Shown here in pieces: positions 32,640-41,656 of a stretch of 64,000 nt of DNA. Location: positions 16,083 to 80,082 of the forward strand of contig NZ_FMYP01000010.1 of the NCBI RefSeq assembly GCF_900096565.1. Reading direction: 5' to 3'. This DNA is from Williamwhitmania taraxaci. GTDB lineage: Bacteria > Bacteroidota > Bacteroidia > Bacteroidales > Williamwhitmaniaceae. Below the pieces are notes generated by a model. The model saw only the letters and a list, made by a program, of their open reading frames with translations, did not search any database and was not told where the DNA came from. Both the position numbers and the translations under genes were made by a program. How positions within the stretch are numbered: the stretch's first letter is position 1; every line of letters begins with the position of its first letter.

Positions 32640-33443
32640 ATGCGCATAGTTACCCTGATTGAAAATGTAGTAAATGGTGGAACGCTGCAGGCCGAACACG
32701 GCCTGTCGCTCTACATTGAAACGGAGAATAAAAAAATACTGTTCGATGTAGGCCAGAGCGGACTGTTTCTTAAAAATGCTCAGAAGTTGGGCGTGGACAT
32801 CTCGGATGTCGACTGCTTAGTGCTATCGCATGGACATTACGACCACACCGGCGGGCTATATCCTTTTCTGGAGATCAATAGCAAGGCCAAGGTGTTTGCA
32901 AAAAGGAATTTGTTTTTGCCAAAGCAGGATGCTAATGGATGCTTTAAGGGAACGGTGTACCGCGAAGATCTCCTTAAAAATCGGCTTGTCTATGTTGATT
33001 CCATTACCGAGATTGTTGAGGATGTTTTTATAATGCCTGATATTCCGCTTCGCCACCCTATTGACACCCATTTTGATGGGCTCTTTAGTGTTGTCGACAA
33101 CCAACTTGCTGCCGACGAGTTTGAAGACGAACTATTCATGGTTTTGAAGCAGGGTGGGAAGATTAATATCCTAACTGCTTGCTCGCATAGGGGTATTACC
33201 AACATGTGCATCGCCGCAATTGACCATTTTGAACTTCCAGTTGGTCTAATCTTGGGGGGATTTCATATGAAATCATGCTCAGTAGAGCAATACGTTCACG
33301 TAACGCACTATCTGCGCATGTTACGACCTGTTTCAGTTGGCGTATGCCACTGTACCGGTCTGGAGAAGTTTGCCGATATGTATCATGAGTGTGAGGCTCA
33401 CCTCTATTATAGCTACACTGGTAAGGAAGTAGTGCTTGGTTGA
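32640..33443 (+). CDS. MBL-fold metallo-hydrolase, 7,8-dihydropterin-6-methyl-4-(beta-D-ribofuranosyl)aminobenzene-5'-phosphate synthase-like
   Basis: A 267-aa metallo-beta-lactamase fold protein. Metal-binding H-G-H-Y-D-H-T-G-G covers His64/His66/Asp68/His69, and the later A-C-S-H-R-G, L-G-G-F-H and C-H-C-T-G motifs mark the archaeal-type dihydropterin synthase-like subfamily. Those enzymes are also found as undefined hydrolases near anaerobic redox genes. It is the last gene of the qmo run, and a perfect 36-bp palindrome follows. The substrate is unknown; a sulfur or thiol substrate is speculation. Confidence 0.88.
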   Translation: MRIVTLIENVVNGGTLQAEHGLSLYIETENKKILFDVGQSGLFLKNAQKLGVDISDVDCLVLSHGHYDHTGGLYPFLEINSKAKVFAKRNLFLPKQDANGCFKGTVYREDLLKNRLVYVDSITEIVEDVFIMPDIPLRHPIDTHFDGLFSVVDNQLAADEFEDELFMVLKQGGKINILTACSHRGITNMCIAAIDHFELPVGLILGGFHMKSCSVEQYVHVTHYLRMLRPVSVGVCHCTGLEKFADMYHECEAHLYYSYTGKEVVLG

Positions 33444-33489
33444 AAGGAGATTCTTGAACTCCAGTTTTAGGGAGTCGATGATAGATACG

Positions 33490-33525
33490 AGAAGAGCCTG
33501 AGCAGTATACTGCTCAGGCTCTTCT
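33490..33525 (+). terminator. Perfect 36-bp palindrome, probable terminator of the qmo locus
   Basis: An 18-bp half-site (AGAAGAGCCTGAGCAGTA) is followed by its exact reverse complement. It starts 46 bp after the MBL gene stop. The T run is missing, so it may be a strong stop, an RNase processing site or a DNA-binding site. Confidence 0.6.
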
Positions 33526-33646
33526 GCATAAGTTTATTGGTAAGCGATTTATGGATAGCATACTATCATGCTGACAAGATTTAAATCGTCTGTGTAAGAT
33601 CTACACTCGGTAATGTGTAGAGTAATTTCAAGCAAAATTTAAATCG

Positions 33647-35011
33647 CTAAAACAGGAAATTCAGCGCAATATATAACCCTGAAGTGCCATCGTTGCGGCT
33701 AGTGGCACGGCCGTAATCGGCGGCAATGATAAAGTTCTCATTTATAGCAATGCGTAGCCCAGCCCCATAGGTAGTGTGCAGTTTTTCGTCGCTGCTTGTA
33801 AAGTAATCGGATGCTTTAAACGTTGGATTAAGTGCGGCGGCTAAGGACGTTACCTCGTTTTGGTTCACCCTTACTGGCTGTATCACTTGGCCTATATCGG
33901 AGAATAGGTTGAGGGAGAGGTAGAGGTTTTGGTGCCTAACCACCGTTTGTAGAAATTTCCACCGCAGTTCAAAGTTGCCATAGGCTATTCCGTTACCTAC
34001 CACACGGCTGCGCATTATTCCACGCAGGGTTTGTGAACCGCCCAACCCTTCGGAGGTAGCGCGTCGCAGGTAAAGGGTTGTTAGGTTGGGCCGCAGGTAG
34101 AATGGGATTTTTCCAGCAACATTCAACTGGGTCGCCAACCGATAGGCAAAGGTGATTTTACTCTTTACCACCGGCAGGTATTGGCGGTAAACTAGCGAAA
34201 GGTTGGCGTGGTCGTAGTTCTTTTCACCAAGCAGGGGCGGGGTTACATTCATTATTGCTTCGGCCCAAATACCGGTGCTCGGATTTGCCTCAAAATCGCG
34301 CGTGTCGAATACCACACCAGCCTTAATGTAGGTGTGGAAACCACCACTCTTTTCGGTGCTGTTGATAAGGCCCCAACTTACATACTTGTCGTAGAGTTCT
34401 GGCACATCGGGTAACTTGTCGCTACCGCTTTTGCCGCGGTTGAGTTTGCTCAGATCCACCGAACCAATCTCGAAATTATAGAGGGCAATTCCCACCGCCC
34501 AGTATAGTTTATCTCCATAGAGTTTTCCTTGGAGGTCGGTTGAGAAGCGTGCCAACTTGCGGTCGTATTTATAAAATACACGGCTCACATATTGCGGATC
34601 GCCATCGTCAACCCAATTAGGTTTGTATTTGGTCTCCTGCCCGTTCCATCCATAGAAATCGGAGGCTTGATCGGTGAGATAGCTAGCGTCGGATGTAACA
34701 CGAATGCCTGGAATCAGATATTTAGAATCGTAAAAAAGTCGATTTATCCCAGATCCTTTTGTGAATCGTGATACTTCCGCATATATGCTGTGCTGGTAGG
34801 TCGGGTAGGTTGAGCCATCTCCGTAGTAGTATAGGTTCACTATGCCTCCATACTGAAATCCCAAATCACTATCGAAGGTAATTGCTGGTAGTGCACCAAA
34901 AGTCCATCCTGTTTTGATGGTAGGAGGTAGTGAGTCTGTTGTTGGCTTGTATTGCTTTGCTTGTGCTGAGGTTGTCGCTATTAGGAAAAGGAATACGAAG
35001 TATTTTCGCAT
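33647..35011 (-). CDS. Omp85/BamA-like outer-membrane barrel protein
   Basis: A 454-aa protein with a signal peptide ending near residue 19 and no POTRA domain visible. The rest reads as alternating beta strands with many Tyr and aromatic pairs, and ends in a terminal Phe (A-L-N-F-L-F), typical of outer-membrane barrels. A G-L-G-G-S-Q-T-L-R-G segment at about 330 resembles the conserved strand of the bacterial surface antigen (Omp85) barrel. The role is unknown; short Omp85 proteins without POTRA are usually orphan secretion or lipid-handling barrels. Confidence 0.8.
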   Translation of the reverse strand: MRKYFVFLFLIATTSAQAKQYKPTTDSLPPTIKTGWTFGALPAITFDSDLGFQYGGIVNLYYYGDGSTYPTYQHSIYAEVSRFTKGSGINRLFYDSKYLIPGIRVTSDASYLTDQASDFYGWNGQETKYKPNWVDDGDPQYVSRVFYKYDRKLARFSTDLQGKLYGDKLYWAVGIALYNFEIGSVDLSKLNRGKSGSDKLPDVPELYDKYVSWGLINSTEKSGGFHTYIKAGVVFDTRDFEANPSTGIWAEAIMNVTPPLLGEKNYDHANLSLVYRQYLPVVKSKITFAYRLATQLNVAGKIPFYLRPNLTTLYLRRATSEGLGGSQTLRGIMRSRVVGNGIAYGNFELRWKFLQTVVRHQNLYLSLNLFSDIGQVIQPVRVNQNEVTSLAAALNPTFKASDYFTSSDEKLHTTYGAGLRIAINENFIIAADYGRATSRNDGTSGLYIALNFLF

Positions 35012-35538
35012 AATTGGGCTGTTTTGTTTGTCTCACTTTGCAACGCAATATAATCAAATATGCGAAATCCATTCCCATCATAGTTGTGAGTCAAACCGCC
35101 GGTTTATTTAGGTATAGGCATTCTATTTTCATCGAATTGTTGATTTAGCGCAGTGCAACTCATGGTTGGTTCGATCAAATTGAACAATAAATGCGATGGT
35201 TGGAAGTGTTGTTTGTTGATTAGGACCAGATATGACAAAAGAAAAGGGCTTCATCACCTAAATGAAACCCTCTTTCTCGACCAAACAATGTTTAAACCTA
35301 ACCTATATACCTAAAGAATTTTTCTGCTGTGAGTTTGCCTTTTGTTTTCGGGTGCAAGGTAAGGTGAAAATAGTCGTGCAGCATAAATAGTCTGGTGATC
35401 TATGTCACGATTGATGGTGATATATGTTTCTTTTCTAACACTTTGTGGATATATGTAAATGCCCGAATTGCCGACAACTAAAGGGGGCATAAGCAATACC
35501 GGCTACTTAGCCGGTATTGTCTGCTCTGTTTTGAACGG
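35012..35538. other. Intergenic region without a recognisable gene (527 bp)
   Basis: Spacer between the Omp85-like gene and the chemoreceptor gene. It holds one imperfect hairpin (GGGCTTCAT near 35246 pairing with ATGAAACCC at 35262-35270) and one strong hairpin at 35494-35519. No credible ORF or structured RNA was recognised in the rest. Confidence 0.5.
35494..35519 (-). terminator. Hairpin after the chemoreceptor gene, probable terminator
   Basis: Arms CAATACCGGCTA (35494-35505) and TAGCCGGTATTG (35508-35519) are exact complements with almost no loop, so a few central pairs must open. There is no T run. It lies 20 bp past the stop of the minus-strand gene. Confidence 0.5.
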
Positions 35539-37422
35539 CTATACCTTGAAGAAGGAGATCAACTCTTTGAGTTTCTCTGCTTGTGAGGAGAGTTCCTCGG
35601 CCCCCGTGGCCAACTCTTCGGAGGAGGCTGCTGATTGCTGAGTTACTCCACTGAGTTGTTGTATTGCTCCGTTTATTTGTTCGCCACCGGCCGATTGTTC
35701 AAGACTTGCTGCAGCAATCTCTTGAACTAAACGGGTAGTCTTTTCAATTTCTGGAACTAGTTCAATAAGTTTTTGACTTGCCTGACTTACCGTTTTAACG
35801 CCCATGGCTGAAAGTTTGTTAATTTCGTCGGCGGCAATTCGACTTCTTTCTGCCAATTTTCGGACTTCAGCCGCAACCACGGCAAATCCTCTCCCTGCTT
35901 CTCCTGCTCTTGCGGCCTCTACTGCTGCGTTAAGTGCTAGAATGTTGGTTTGGAAGGCAATGTCGGTAATGATCCCAATTTTATCGGCAATACTTTTTAT
36001 TGAGATTACCGCTTCACGGGCTAGTCCATCTCCATCGCGAATGCTTCGGGATGCCTCCATTGCAATCTTTTCGGCCATCTTTGCATTATCGGAGTTTTGT
36101 TGGATGTTTGCAGATATTTGTTCCACCGTAGAGGAGACTTCTTCGGTTGTGGACGCTTGTTCAGAGGCTCCTTGCGAGAGACTTTGGGCGGTTGAACTCA
36201 ACTGTTCTCCTGCATTGGAAATCTGGTCGGCACCGGTAATAATATCTGAGGCCATCTCGTGCAGCTGTAGTTTCATTTGATTCAGGGCTATGGCGAGTTC
36301 TCCAATTTCATCGTTTCGGTGTATCATTAACTGCCCCCTCAGGTCACCAGCCGCTATTTGTTTGGCAAACTCAATGCTTCGTACCATTGGCTGTGAAATT
36401 CCTTTTGCGGCAATTCGAATTACGACGGCGAGAGTGAGTAACCCAAGTATGCCAATAATAATGGCGATTAGTAGTACTTCGTTTGCTTTAGCCATTATTG
36501 TTTCGACCGGTATGGAAATACCCAACGACCACGGCGAATTTGTGGCGCCAATAGGTATTGGAGAGTAACAGTTGTAGTAATCCATATCTCCCTGGCTCGT
36601 AAACTGCATTTTTTTCCCGCTTTTTATCCCTTCCGTTAACCCGAATTCTTTGTTGTTTTTGGGATCTACCTCAGCCAGCGCTTTGCTCATCCATTCTGCT
36701 TTGGGGTGATAGGCAAAGATTCCAGAGTTTGATAAGAAAAATGCGTATCCAGTTTCGTATGGTTTTATCTGTGAAACAATTCGGCCCAGTCCAGTTAGGG
36801 CCATGTCGAGCCCAACTACCCCTTTAAACTGTCCTTTCACAATTGTAGGGATGGCAATTGAAATCATTGGGTCTTTTATTCCTTGGGCTTCATCAATATA
36901 TGGATCCGTGACAAATGGCTTGCCTGTTTCTTTTGGCATTTGGTAGTAGCTGGCATCGGTTTCGTCTTGACCCTCCGAAACCTCTAATTCCACACTTCCT
37001 CTTGCCCTGTTTACATAGGGTAAAAATCTTCCATTGGCGTCGCTGCCTGGTTTTCCTCTATTGTTGGCATCGGCATTATCAAATCCGTTTGTCTCATAAA
37101 GCGTCCATGTTCCAAGTATTTCTGGATCGTTTTCCACCATTTGAGTGAGCAGGTCGATCACAAGTTGTCGATCGGTTTTACCTGCTTTGATCATAGCATC
37201 GATTGTTGTGGAAAGGGCGTAAACCTTGTTGTATTTTTCATTTAACTCCCCTTGCAATATGGCTGAGTATGTATCAACTTCGCGTTGGGCGTATTTTTCT
37301 GATTCTGCCAGTACCAGCGAGTTGTATCGGGTTATTAGTATTGCAAAGGCAATGATGAATATTGCTCCAGCTGTTCCTAGAAACAGGATGAGCATTTTGT
37401 TATTCAGTTTTCCTCTTTTCAT
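35539..37422 (-). CDS. Methyl-accepting chemotaxis protein with dCache sensor
   Basis: A 627-aa receptor. TM1 is at about 10-31, a periplasmic double-Cache sensor covers about 35-280 (with D-M-A-L-T-G-L near the middle) and TM2 is at about 290-313. HAMP follows, then the signalling coiled coil with the conserved tip [18 protein letters not shown] near residue 490. It should signal to CheA/CheW; none of the other che genes is in the window. The Cache ligand is unknown; these sensors commonly bind amino acids or carboxylates. Confidence 0.95.
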   Translation of the reverse strand: MKRGKLNNKMLILFLGTAGAIFIIAFAILITRYNSLVLAESEKYAQREVDTYSAILQGELNEKYNKVYALSTTIDAMIKAGKTDRQLVIDLLTQMVENDPEILGTWTLYETNGFDNADANNRGKPGSDANGRFLPYVNRARGSVELEVSEGQDETDASYYQMPKETGKPFVTDPYIDEAQGIKDPMISIAIPTIVKGQFKGVVGLDMALTGLGRIVSQIKPYETGYAFFLSNSGIFAYHPKAEWMSKALAEVDPKNNKEFGLTEGIKSGKKMQFTSQGDMDYYNCYSPIPIGATNSPWSLGISIPVETIMAKANEVLLIAIIIGILGLLTLAVVIRIAAKGISQPMVRSIEFAKQIAAGDLRGQLMIHRNDEIGELAIALNQMKLQLHEMASDIITGADQISNAGEQLSSTAQSLSQGASEQASTTEEVSSTVEQISANIQQNSDNAKMAEKIAMEASRSIRDGDGLAREAVISIKSIADKIGIITDIAFQTNILALNAAVEAARAGEAGRGFAVVAAEVRKLAERSRIAADEINKLSAMGVKTVSQASQKLIELVPEIEKTTRLVQEIAAASLEQSAGGEQINGAIQQLSGVTQQSAASSEELATGAEELSSQAEKLKELISFFKV

Positions 37423-37608
37423 AGCTTGCGGCGTTAGATTAGGATTGTCTTTGACTCTCTCTTTTAATGAAAAGGTCTTATACTTTCTTGCAATTAAGAC
37501 CGTTAAACTGGAAATTCCAATATATAATTGATTAATCTAATTAATTGTTAGGTGAATGGTGCGGCTGTTTTTATTCCGCTAAATCGTTTCTGCCTTTCGT
37601 GGATAATT

Positions 37609-37645
37609 AAAAAAAGCGGGTTGAAGCCAACTAGCCTCAACCCGC
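37609..37645 (-). terminator. Rho-independent terminator of the YfcC-like carrier gene
   Basis: A 9-bp GC-rich stem (GCGGGTTGA at 37616-37624 with TCAACCCGC at 37637-37645) is followed by seven T on the minus strand. It is 20 bp past the stop of the carrier gene. Confidence 0.85.
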
Positions 37646-37665
37646 CCTATGTTTTGTAGAATTAG

Positions 37666-39312
37666 TTAAAATCCGGGAAGTGCCATGTAAATTGTTGGAA
37701 TCAAAAGTAAGAAACCAACAATAATTAGAATTATTAGTAGCGGCAAGAACCATCGCAACCATTTGTTGTATGGGATTCGTGCTATGGAGAGCACGCCCAC
37801 CATAACGCCCGAAGTGGGGGAGGCCAAGTTGGTCATTCCACCGCCAACCTGATAAACGGTTACGGTTGCTTGGCGTGATATGCCCAGTAGATCGGAGAAT
37901 TGCGCCATCAAAGGAATGGAGAGTGCCGCTTTTGCCGAACCAGAGGCAATAATAAGGTTTAGTAGCGTATAAAAAATATACATAATGAGCAGAGAGGTCA
38001 ACTTGCCGTAACCTTCCATCGATCCAGCCGCGTAGTAAAGCAGGGAATCGATAATTTTTCCTTGCTCTAGGACGACAACAATGGCGCTAGCTAATCCAAC
38101 AACCATGGCTGCCGACATAATATCCTTGGCCCCTTCAATGAAAAGTTTTGCAAGCTGATTGGCGCTTTTTCCAATGGCAATTCCCGAAGTAAGACCCATA
38201 ACAAGAAACAGCGTGGCAATTTCCATAATATACCAGCCATAACCCATTACCCCAACAACGAGAAAGAGTATGGTGAACATGAGAATATTCACAATGAAGA
38301 GTTGAACCGAATGCCGAAGAACCATCAAACCAGAGAGAATCCAAATTGCTGTGACCACTGGTATGATTGGTGCACTAAATGAGCTGCTTCCTACCGTCAT
38401 GTTGGTGATTGGGTAGAGGAAGGAGGATGCTAAAAGTACGCCCGATAGAATTATGAATATGGCCCATGCGTGAATGCCGGGTTTCTGGTGCCCACCGCTC
38501 ACCTCTTCGGCACTCTTTTTTCTCCAGTATTCATCCTCGGCGTAAACTGGCGACAGGGTTGGATTCTTCTTTATCTTTTTAGCATAGCGAATTACGTAGG
38601 CAATACCAATAAAATTGATTACGAACCAGATAAATAGCCGATACTCGATTCCAGAAAATAGTTGTATTCCTGCCAATCCTTGAGCAATGCCAATGGTGAA
38701 CGGATTCAAGAGTGCTCCGGCAAAACCAAGGCCCGCACCAAGGAAACAAAGGCTAACCCCTACAATGGAATCGTATCCCATGCTGATGGAAAGGGGAACA
38801 AAAATAACAACGAAGGCAATGGTCTCCTCGCTCATCCCTATTACGGCTCCAAAAAAACTAAAGCAGAGCATGATGAGGGAAATTACGATATTGTCGACCC
38901 CTAAGAACTTAATGAAGCGTATGCGCTCAAGTCTTCGGGTAAACCCAAGAAACGAGAAGATAGCTGCATCAAGAGCCTTGCTTTCGTTTAGCATCCAGAA
39001 TGCACCCCCAATCATTAAAATATAGAAAATTATTTCGTGGGTGCGCTTAAATCCTTGGAAAATGGACGAGAAAACTTGCCATGTTTGAGGCTGGCTCTCT
39101 ACCTTTTGGAACGAATCGGGAACTACTACCTGTCGCTCTATGCCGTTTACTACCTTTGTCTCTCGCGCAAACTCGCCACCCGGCACTACCCAAGAGAGTA
39201 TGCCTGCTAGCCCAATTAGCGCAACGATAATAACGTAAGTGTGTGGGAATTCGCGTTTTTTCTTCTCTCCCGGGATACTGCTTTTATTGAAAAGCCTTGA
39301 AAAAATATGCAT
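37666..39312 (-). CDS. YfcC/DcuC-like carboxylate or amino-acid carrier
   Basis: A 548-aa membrane protein with about 12 hydrophobic helices. The opening F-P-H-T-Y-V-I-I-V, W-V-V-P-G-G-E-F and the G-M-S-E-E-T-I-A-F and G-S-G-K/S-A-K-A-A-L-S segments fit the YfcC family within the C4-dicarboxylate anaerobic carrier superfamily (PF03606), used for basic amino acids, peptides or carboxylates. It is divergent from hutI across about 290 bp, so a histidine- or urocanate-related substrate is possible but only by proximity. Confidence 0.88.
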   Translation of the reverse strand: MHIFSRLFNKSSIPGEKKKREFPHTYVIIVALIGLAGILSWVVPGGEFARETKVVNGIERQVVVPDSFQKVESQPQTWQVFSSIFQGFKRTHEIIFYILMIGGAFWMLNESKALDAAIFSFLGFTRRLERIRFIKFLGVDNIVISLIMLCFSFFGAVIGMSEETIAFVVIFVPLSISMGYDSIVGVSLCFLGAGLGFAGALLNPFTIGIAQGLAGIQLFSGIEYRLFIWFVINFIGIAYVIRYAKKIKKNPTLSPVYAEDEYWRKKSAEEVSGGHQKPGIHAWAIFIILSGVLLASSFLYPITNMTVGSSSFSAPIIPVVTAIWILSGLMVLRHSVQLFIVNILMFTILFLVVGVMGYGWYIMEIATLFLVMGLTSGIAIGKSANQLAKLFIEGAKDIMSAAMVVGLASAIVVVLEQGKIIDSLLYYAAGSMEGYGKLTSLLIMYIFYTLLNLIIASGSAKAALSIPLMAQFSDLLGISRQATVTVYQVGGGMTNLASPTSGVMVGVLSIARIPYNKWLRWFLPLLIILIIVGFLLLIPTIYMALPGF

Positions 39313-39600
39313 GAGTTTAGGATTAGTAGCATTTTGCGAGGCCTAAAGTAGAAAATATTCCTTCTTGTGATGCCAGTGACCGTTACGAATATGCATGCTT
39401 CCATCCTATTATGGTTGTTTGCAAGCATATCTATTTTCTGTTGTTAAACAGGTGCCCACACGGCTCTACTCTGTGGCTGTGAAGTATTACGCTCGTTTAT
39501 GGCTATGTTCTTAATCCTATTTTGCAAACGATTGCTTAACGGCATCTTTTGTTATAGACTAAATAGCTATTTTCGTAACCAAAAGGAAACCACTACGCCC

Positions 39601-40854
39601 ATGAGATTACTTATATTTAACATCAAGAAGCTGGTTCAAGTAGAAGAAGAACCACGTTTGTTGGTTGCCGGAAAAGATATGGCAACTTTAAATACCATCG
39701 ACAATGCATACCTTATAATAAAGGGAGATGTAATTGAGGATTTTGGTCCTATGGAGAGGTTGGAAAAACCTCAACAGCAAGGACTTCAAATAGACAAGCG
39801 TATTGATGCTACTGGCAAGATGGTTTTTCCATCATTTTGCGACTCACACACCCATTTGGTTTATGCTGGCAGTAGGGAAATTGAGTATGTCGATAAGATA
39901 AAGGGTTTGAGTTACGAGGAGATCGCCCAGAAGGGTGGTGGTATTTTAAATTCTGCAAAGCTGCTTCACGATACAGGCGAGGAGGAACTATACTTCCAAG
40001 CGATGGAGCGTATTCATGAGATAATCGGTTTAGGAACTGGTGCCGTGGAGATAAAGAGCGGGTATGGGCTTTCTGTGGAAGATGAGTTGAAAATGCTTCG
40101 GGTAATTAAGCGCATTCGTGAAACTACACCTATTATTATAAAGGCTACTTTTTTGGGCGCACATGCGGTTCCTTCCGATTACAAGGGACGCCAAGGCGAG
40201 TATGTCGATCTTATCATCAACGAAATGTTACCAATGGTTGCTGCTGACGATTTAGCGGACTATATTGATGTGTTTTGCGATCAGGGATTTTTTACTCAAG
40301 AAGAAACAGAGCGAATGCTGATGGCTGGTATCAAGCATGGCATGCGCGGAAAGATCCATGCAAATGAATTGGCAAACTCTGGTGGAATTCAGGTTGGCGT
40401 TAAGTATAGTGCCCTTTCAGTCGATCACCTAGAATTCACTGGTGCTGCCGAAATTAAGTGTTTGCTTAATTCGGAAACTATGCCAACACTGCTGCCCGGA
40501 GCCGCATTTTTTCTCGGAATGGCATATCCACCTGCCCGCAAAATGATTGATGCGGGTTTGCCTGTGGCCTTGGCCTCCGATTATAACCCTGGATCATCGC
40601 CTTCTGGTGATATGAAGTTTGTTATGTCCCTCGGTTGTATTAAAATGAAAATGACACCCGAGGAGGTGATTAACGCAACTACCATCAATTCCGCTTATGC
40701 TATGGGGGTTAGCGATATTGTGGGAAGCATTGCACGTGGAAAAATTGCTAACTTATTTATAACAAAGCCAATCTCATCCATTGAGTTTATGCCCTACGCC
40801 TATACCGCAAAACTTATAGATAAGGTTATATTGAAGGGAAAAGTGATAGCGTAA
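39601..40854 (+). CDS. hutI: Imidazolonepropionase
   Basis: A 417-aa amidohydrolase that opens the ring of 4-imidazolone-5-propanoate to N-formimino-L-glutamate, the third step of histidine degradation. The metal motif D-S-H-T-H-L-V-Y-A-G is near residue 80, followed by G-A-V-E-I-K-S-G-Y-G-L, L-G-A-H-A-V-P, H-A-N-E-L and a late A-L-A-S-D-Y-N-P-G loop. An open extension to 39499 is not homologous, so the ATG at 39601 was chosen. hutH and hutU are not in the window, but ftcD is nearby. Confidence 0.95.
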   Translation: MRLLIFNIKKLVQVEEEPRLLVAGKDMATLNTIDNAYLIIKGDVIEDFGPMERLEKPQQQGLQIDKRIDATGKMVFPSFCDSHTHLVYAGSREIEYVDKIKGLSYEEIAQKGGGILNSAKLLHDTGEEELYFQAMERIHEIIGLGTGAVEIKSGYGLSVEDELKMLRVIKRIRETTPIIIKATFLGAHAVPSDYKGRQGEYVDLIINEMLPMVAADDLADYIDVFCDQGFFTQEETERMLMAGIKHGMRGKIHANELANSGGIQVGVKYSALSVDHLEFTGAAEIKCLLNSETMPTLLPGAAFFLGMAYPPARKMIDAGLPVALASDYNPGSSPSGDMKFVMSLGCIKMKMTPEEVINATTINSAYAMGVSDIVGSIARGKIANLFITKPISSIEFMPYAYTAKLIDKVILKGKVIA

Positions 40855-40919
40855 TCCTAATGTAGGGATGTCTGTACGATAAATGGAGTATATGTTAAAT
40901 AGGATTTAATGGTTTTAAT

Positions 40920-41642
40920 ATGAGAAAGATATCGATTGCTGTTTCCGTGTTGCTTTTCATTTCTTGTGTTGCATTGGCAAAACGGCCGGAACTACAGATT
41001 CCAATTCCAACTCTAAAACCTACCTCGTTAACGAGCGAGGAGGTAGTCCGTGGATTAAAGGATGCCCTTAGAGTGGGCGCCGACAATTCGGTTATTTCCG
41101 CTTCATCCGTTGATGGCTTCTATCGTAACCAAGAGGTGTTTATTCCTTTTCCCAACGAGGCAATTAAGGTTAAGAATACTCTAGAGAAGATTGGTCGAAA
41201 AAAGGATGTCGATGCATTTGTGAAATCCTTGAATCGTGCAGCGGAGGAGGCAGCAAAGAGTGCTGCACCCATACTTATTAAGGCAATTCAAGATATGACC
41301 ATTCAAGATGCAATGGGGATTCTTAAAGGAGATGGTAGTGCCGCTACCTTATATTTAAAGGATAAAACTACAGCCCAACTCGAAGTCAGTTTTAAGCCTA
41401 TCGTTTCGGCGGCAATAAAGAAAGTAAATGTTGCCCGTTATTGGAAGCCGTTGGTTACTACGTATAATAAGACTTCGCTTTTTTCAGGTGGTGGAAAGGT
41501 CGATCCGGACCTTGAAATGTATGTTACCGAAAAGGCTATTTCCGGTCTATTTATTCTGATTGCCAAAGAGGAGTTAAAGATTAGAAAAGATCCAGCGGCA
41601 AGGGTTACGGATATAATAAAGAGTGTTTTTTCAAAACAATAA
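40920..41642 (+). CDS. DUF4197 protein
   Basis: A 240-aa secreted or periplasmic protein with a signal peptide of about 20 residues. The segment L-T-S-E-E-V-V-R-G-L-K-D-A-L at 37-50 and the repeated A-A-K-S-A-A-P-I-L-I-K-A-I and L-K-D-K-T-T-A-Q-L patterns fit DUF4197 (PF13852). The function is unknown. It lies between hutI and ftcD on the same strand with small gaps, so it may be co-transcribed with histidine catabolism. Confidence 0.85.
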   Translation: MRKISIAVSVLLFISCVALAKRPELQIPIPTLKPTSLTSEEVVRGLKDALRVGADNSVISASSVDGFYRNQEVFIPFPNEAIKVKNTLEKIGRKKDVDAFVKSLNRAAEEAAKSAAPILIKAIQDMTIQDAMGILKGDGSAATLYLKDKTTAQLEVSFKPIVSAAIKKVNVARYWKPLVTTYNKTSLFSGGGKVDPDLEMYVTEKAISGLFILIAKEELKIRKDPAARVTDIIKSVFSKQ

Positions 41643-41656
41643 ACCACTATACTAAC

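Noticed and set aside
26447..33443. Calling the organism a sulfate reducer because of Qmo
   Set aside because: No aprAB, dsrAB, sat-type ATP sulfurylase or dsrMKJOP is in the window, and CysDN is the assimilatory type.
37666..39312. Arginine/ornithine antiporter role for the YfcC-like carrier
   Set aside because: It is over 19 kb from the arcC/OTC genes and the substrate cannot be read from sequence.
39499..39600. An upstream extension of the hutI frame
   Set aside because: The extra residues are not family-like; the ATG at 39601 gives the normal hutI length.
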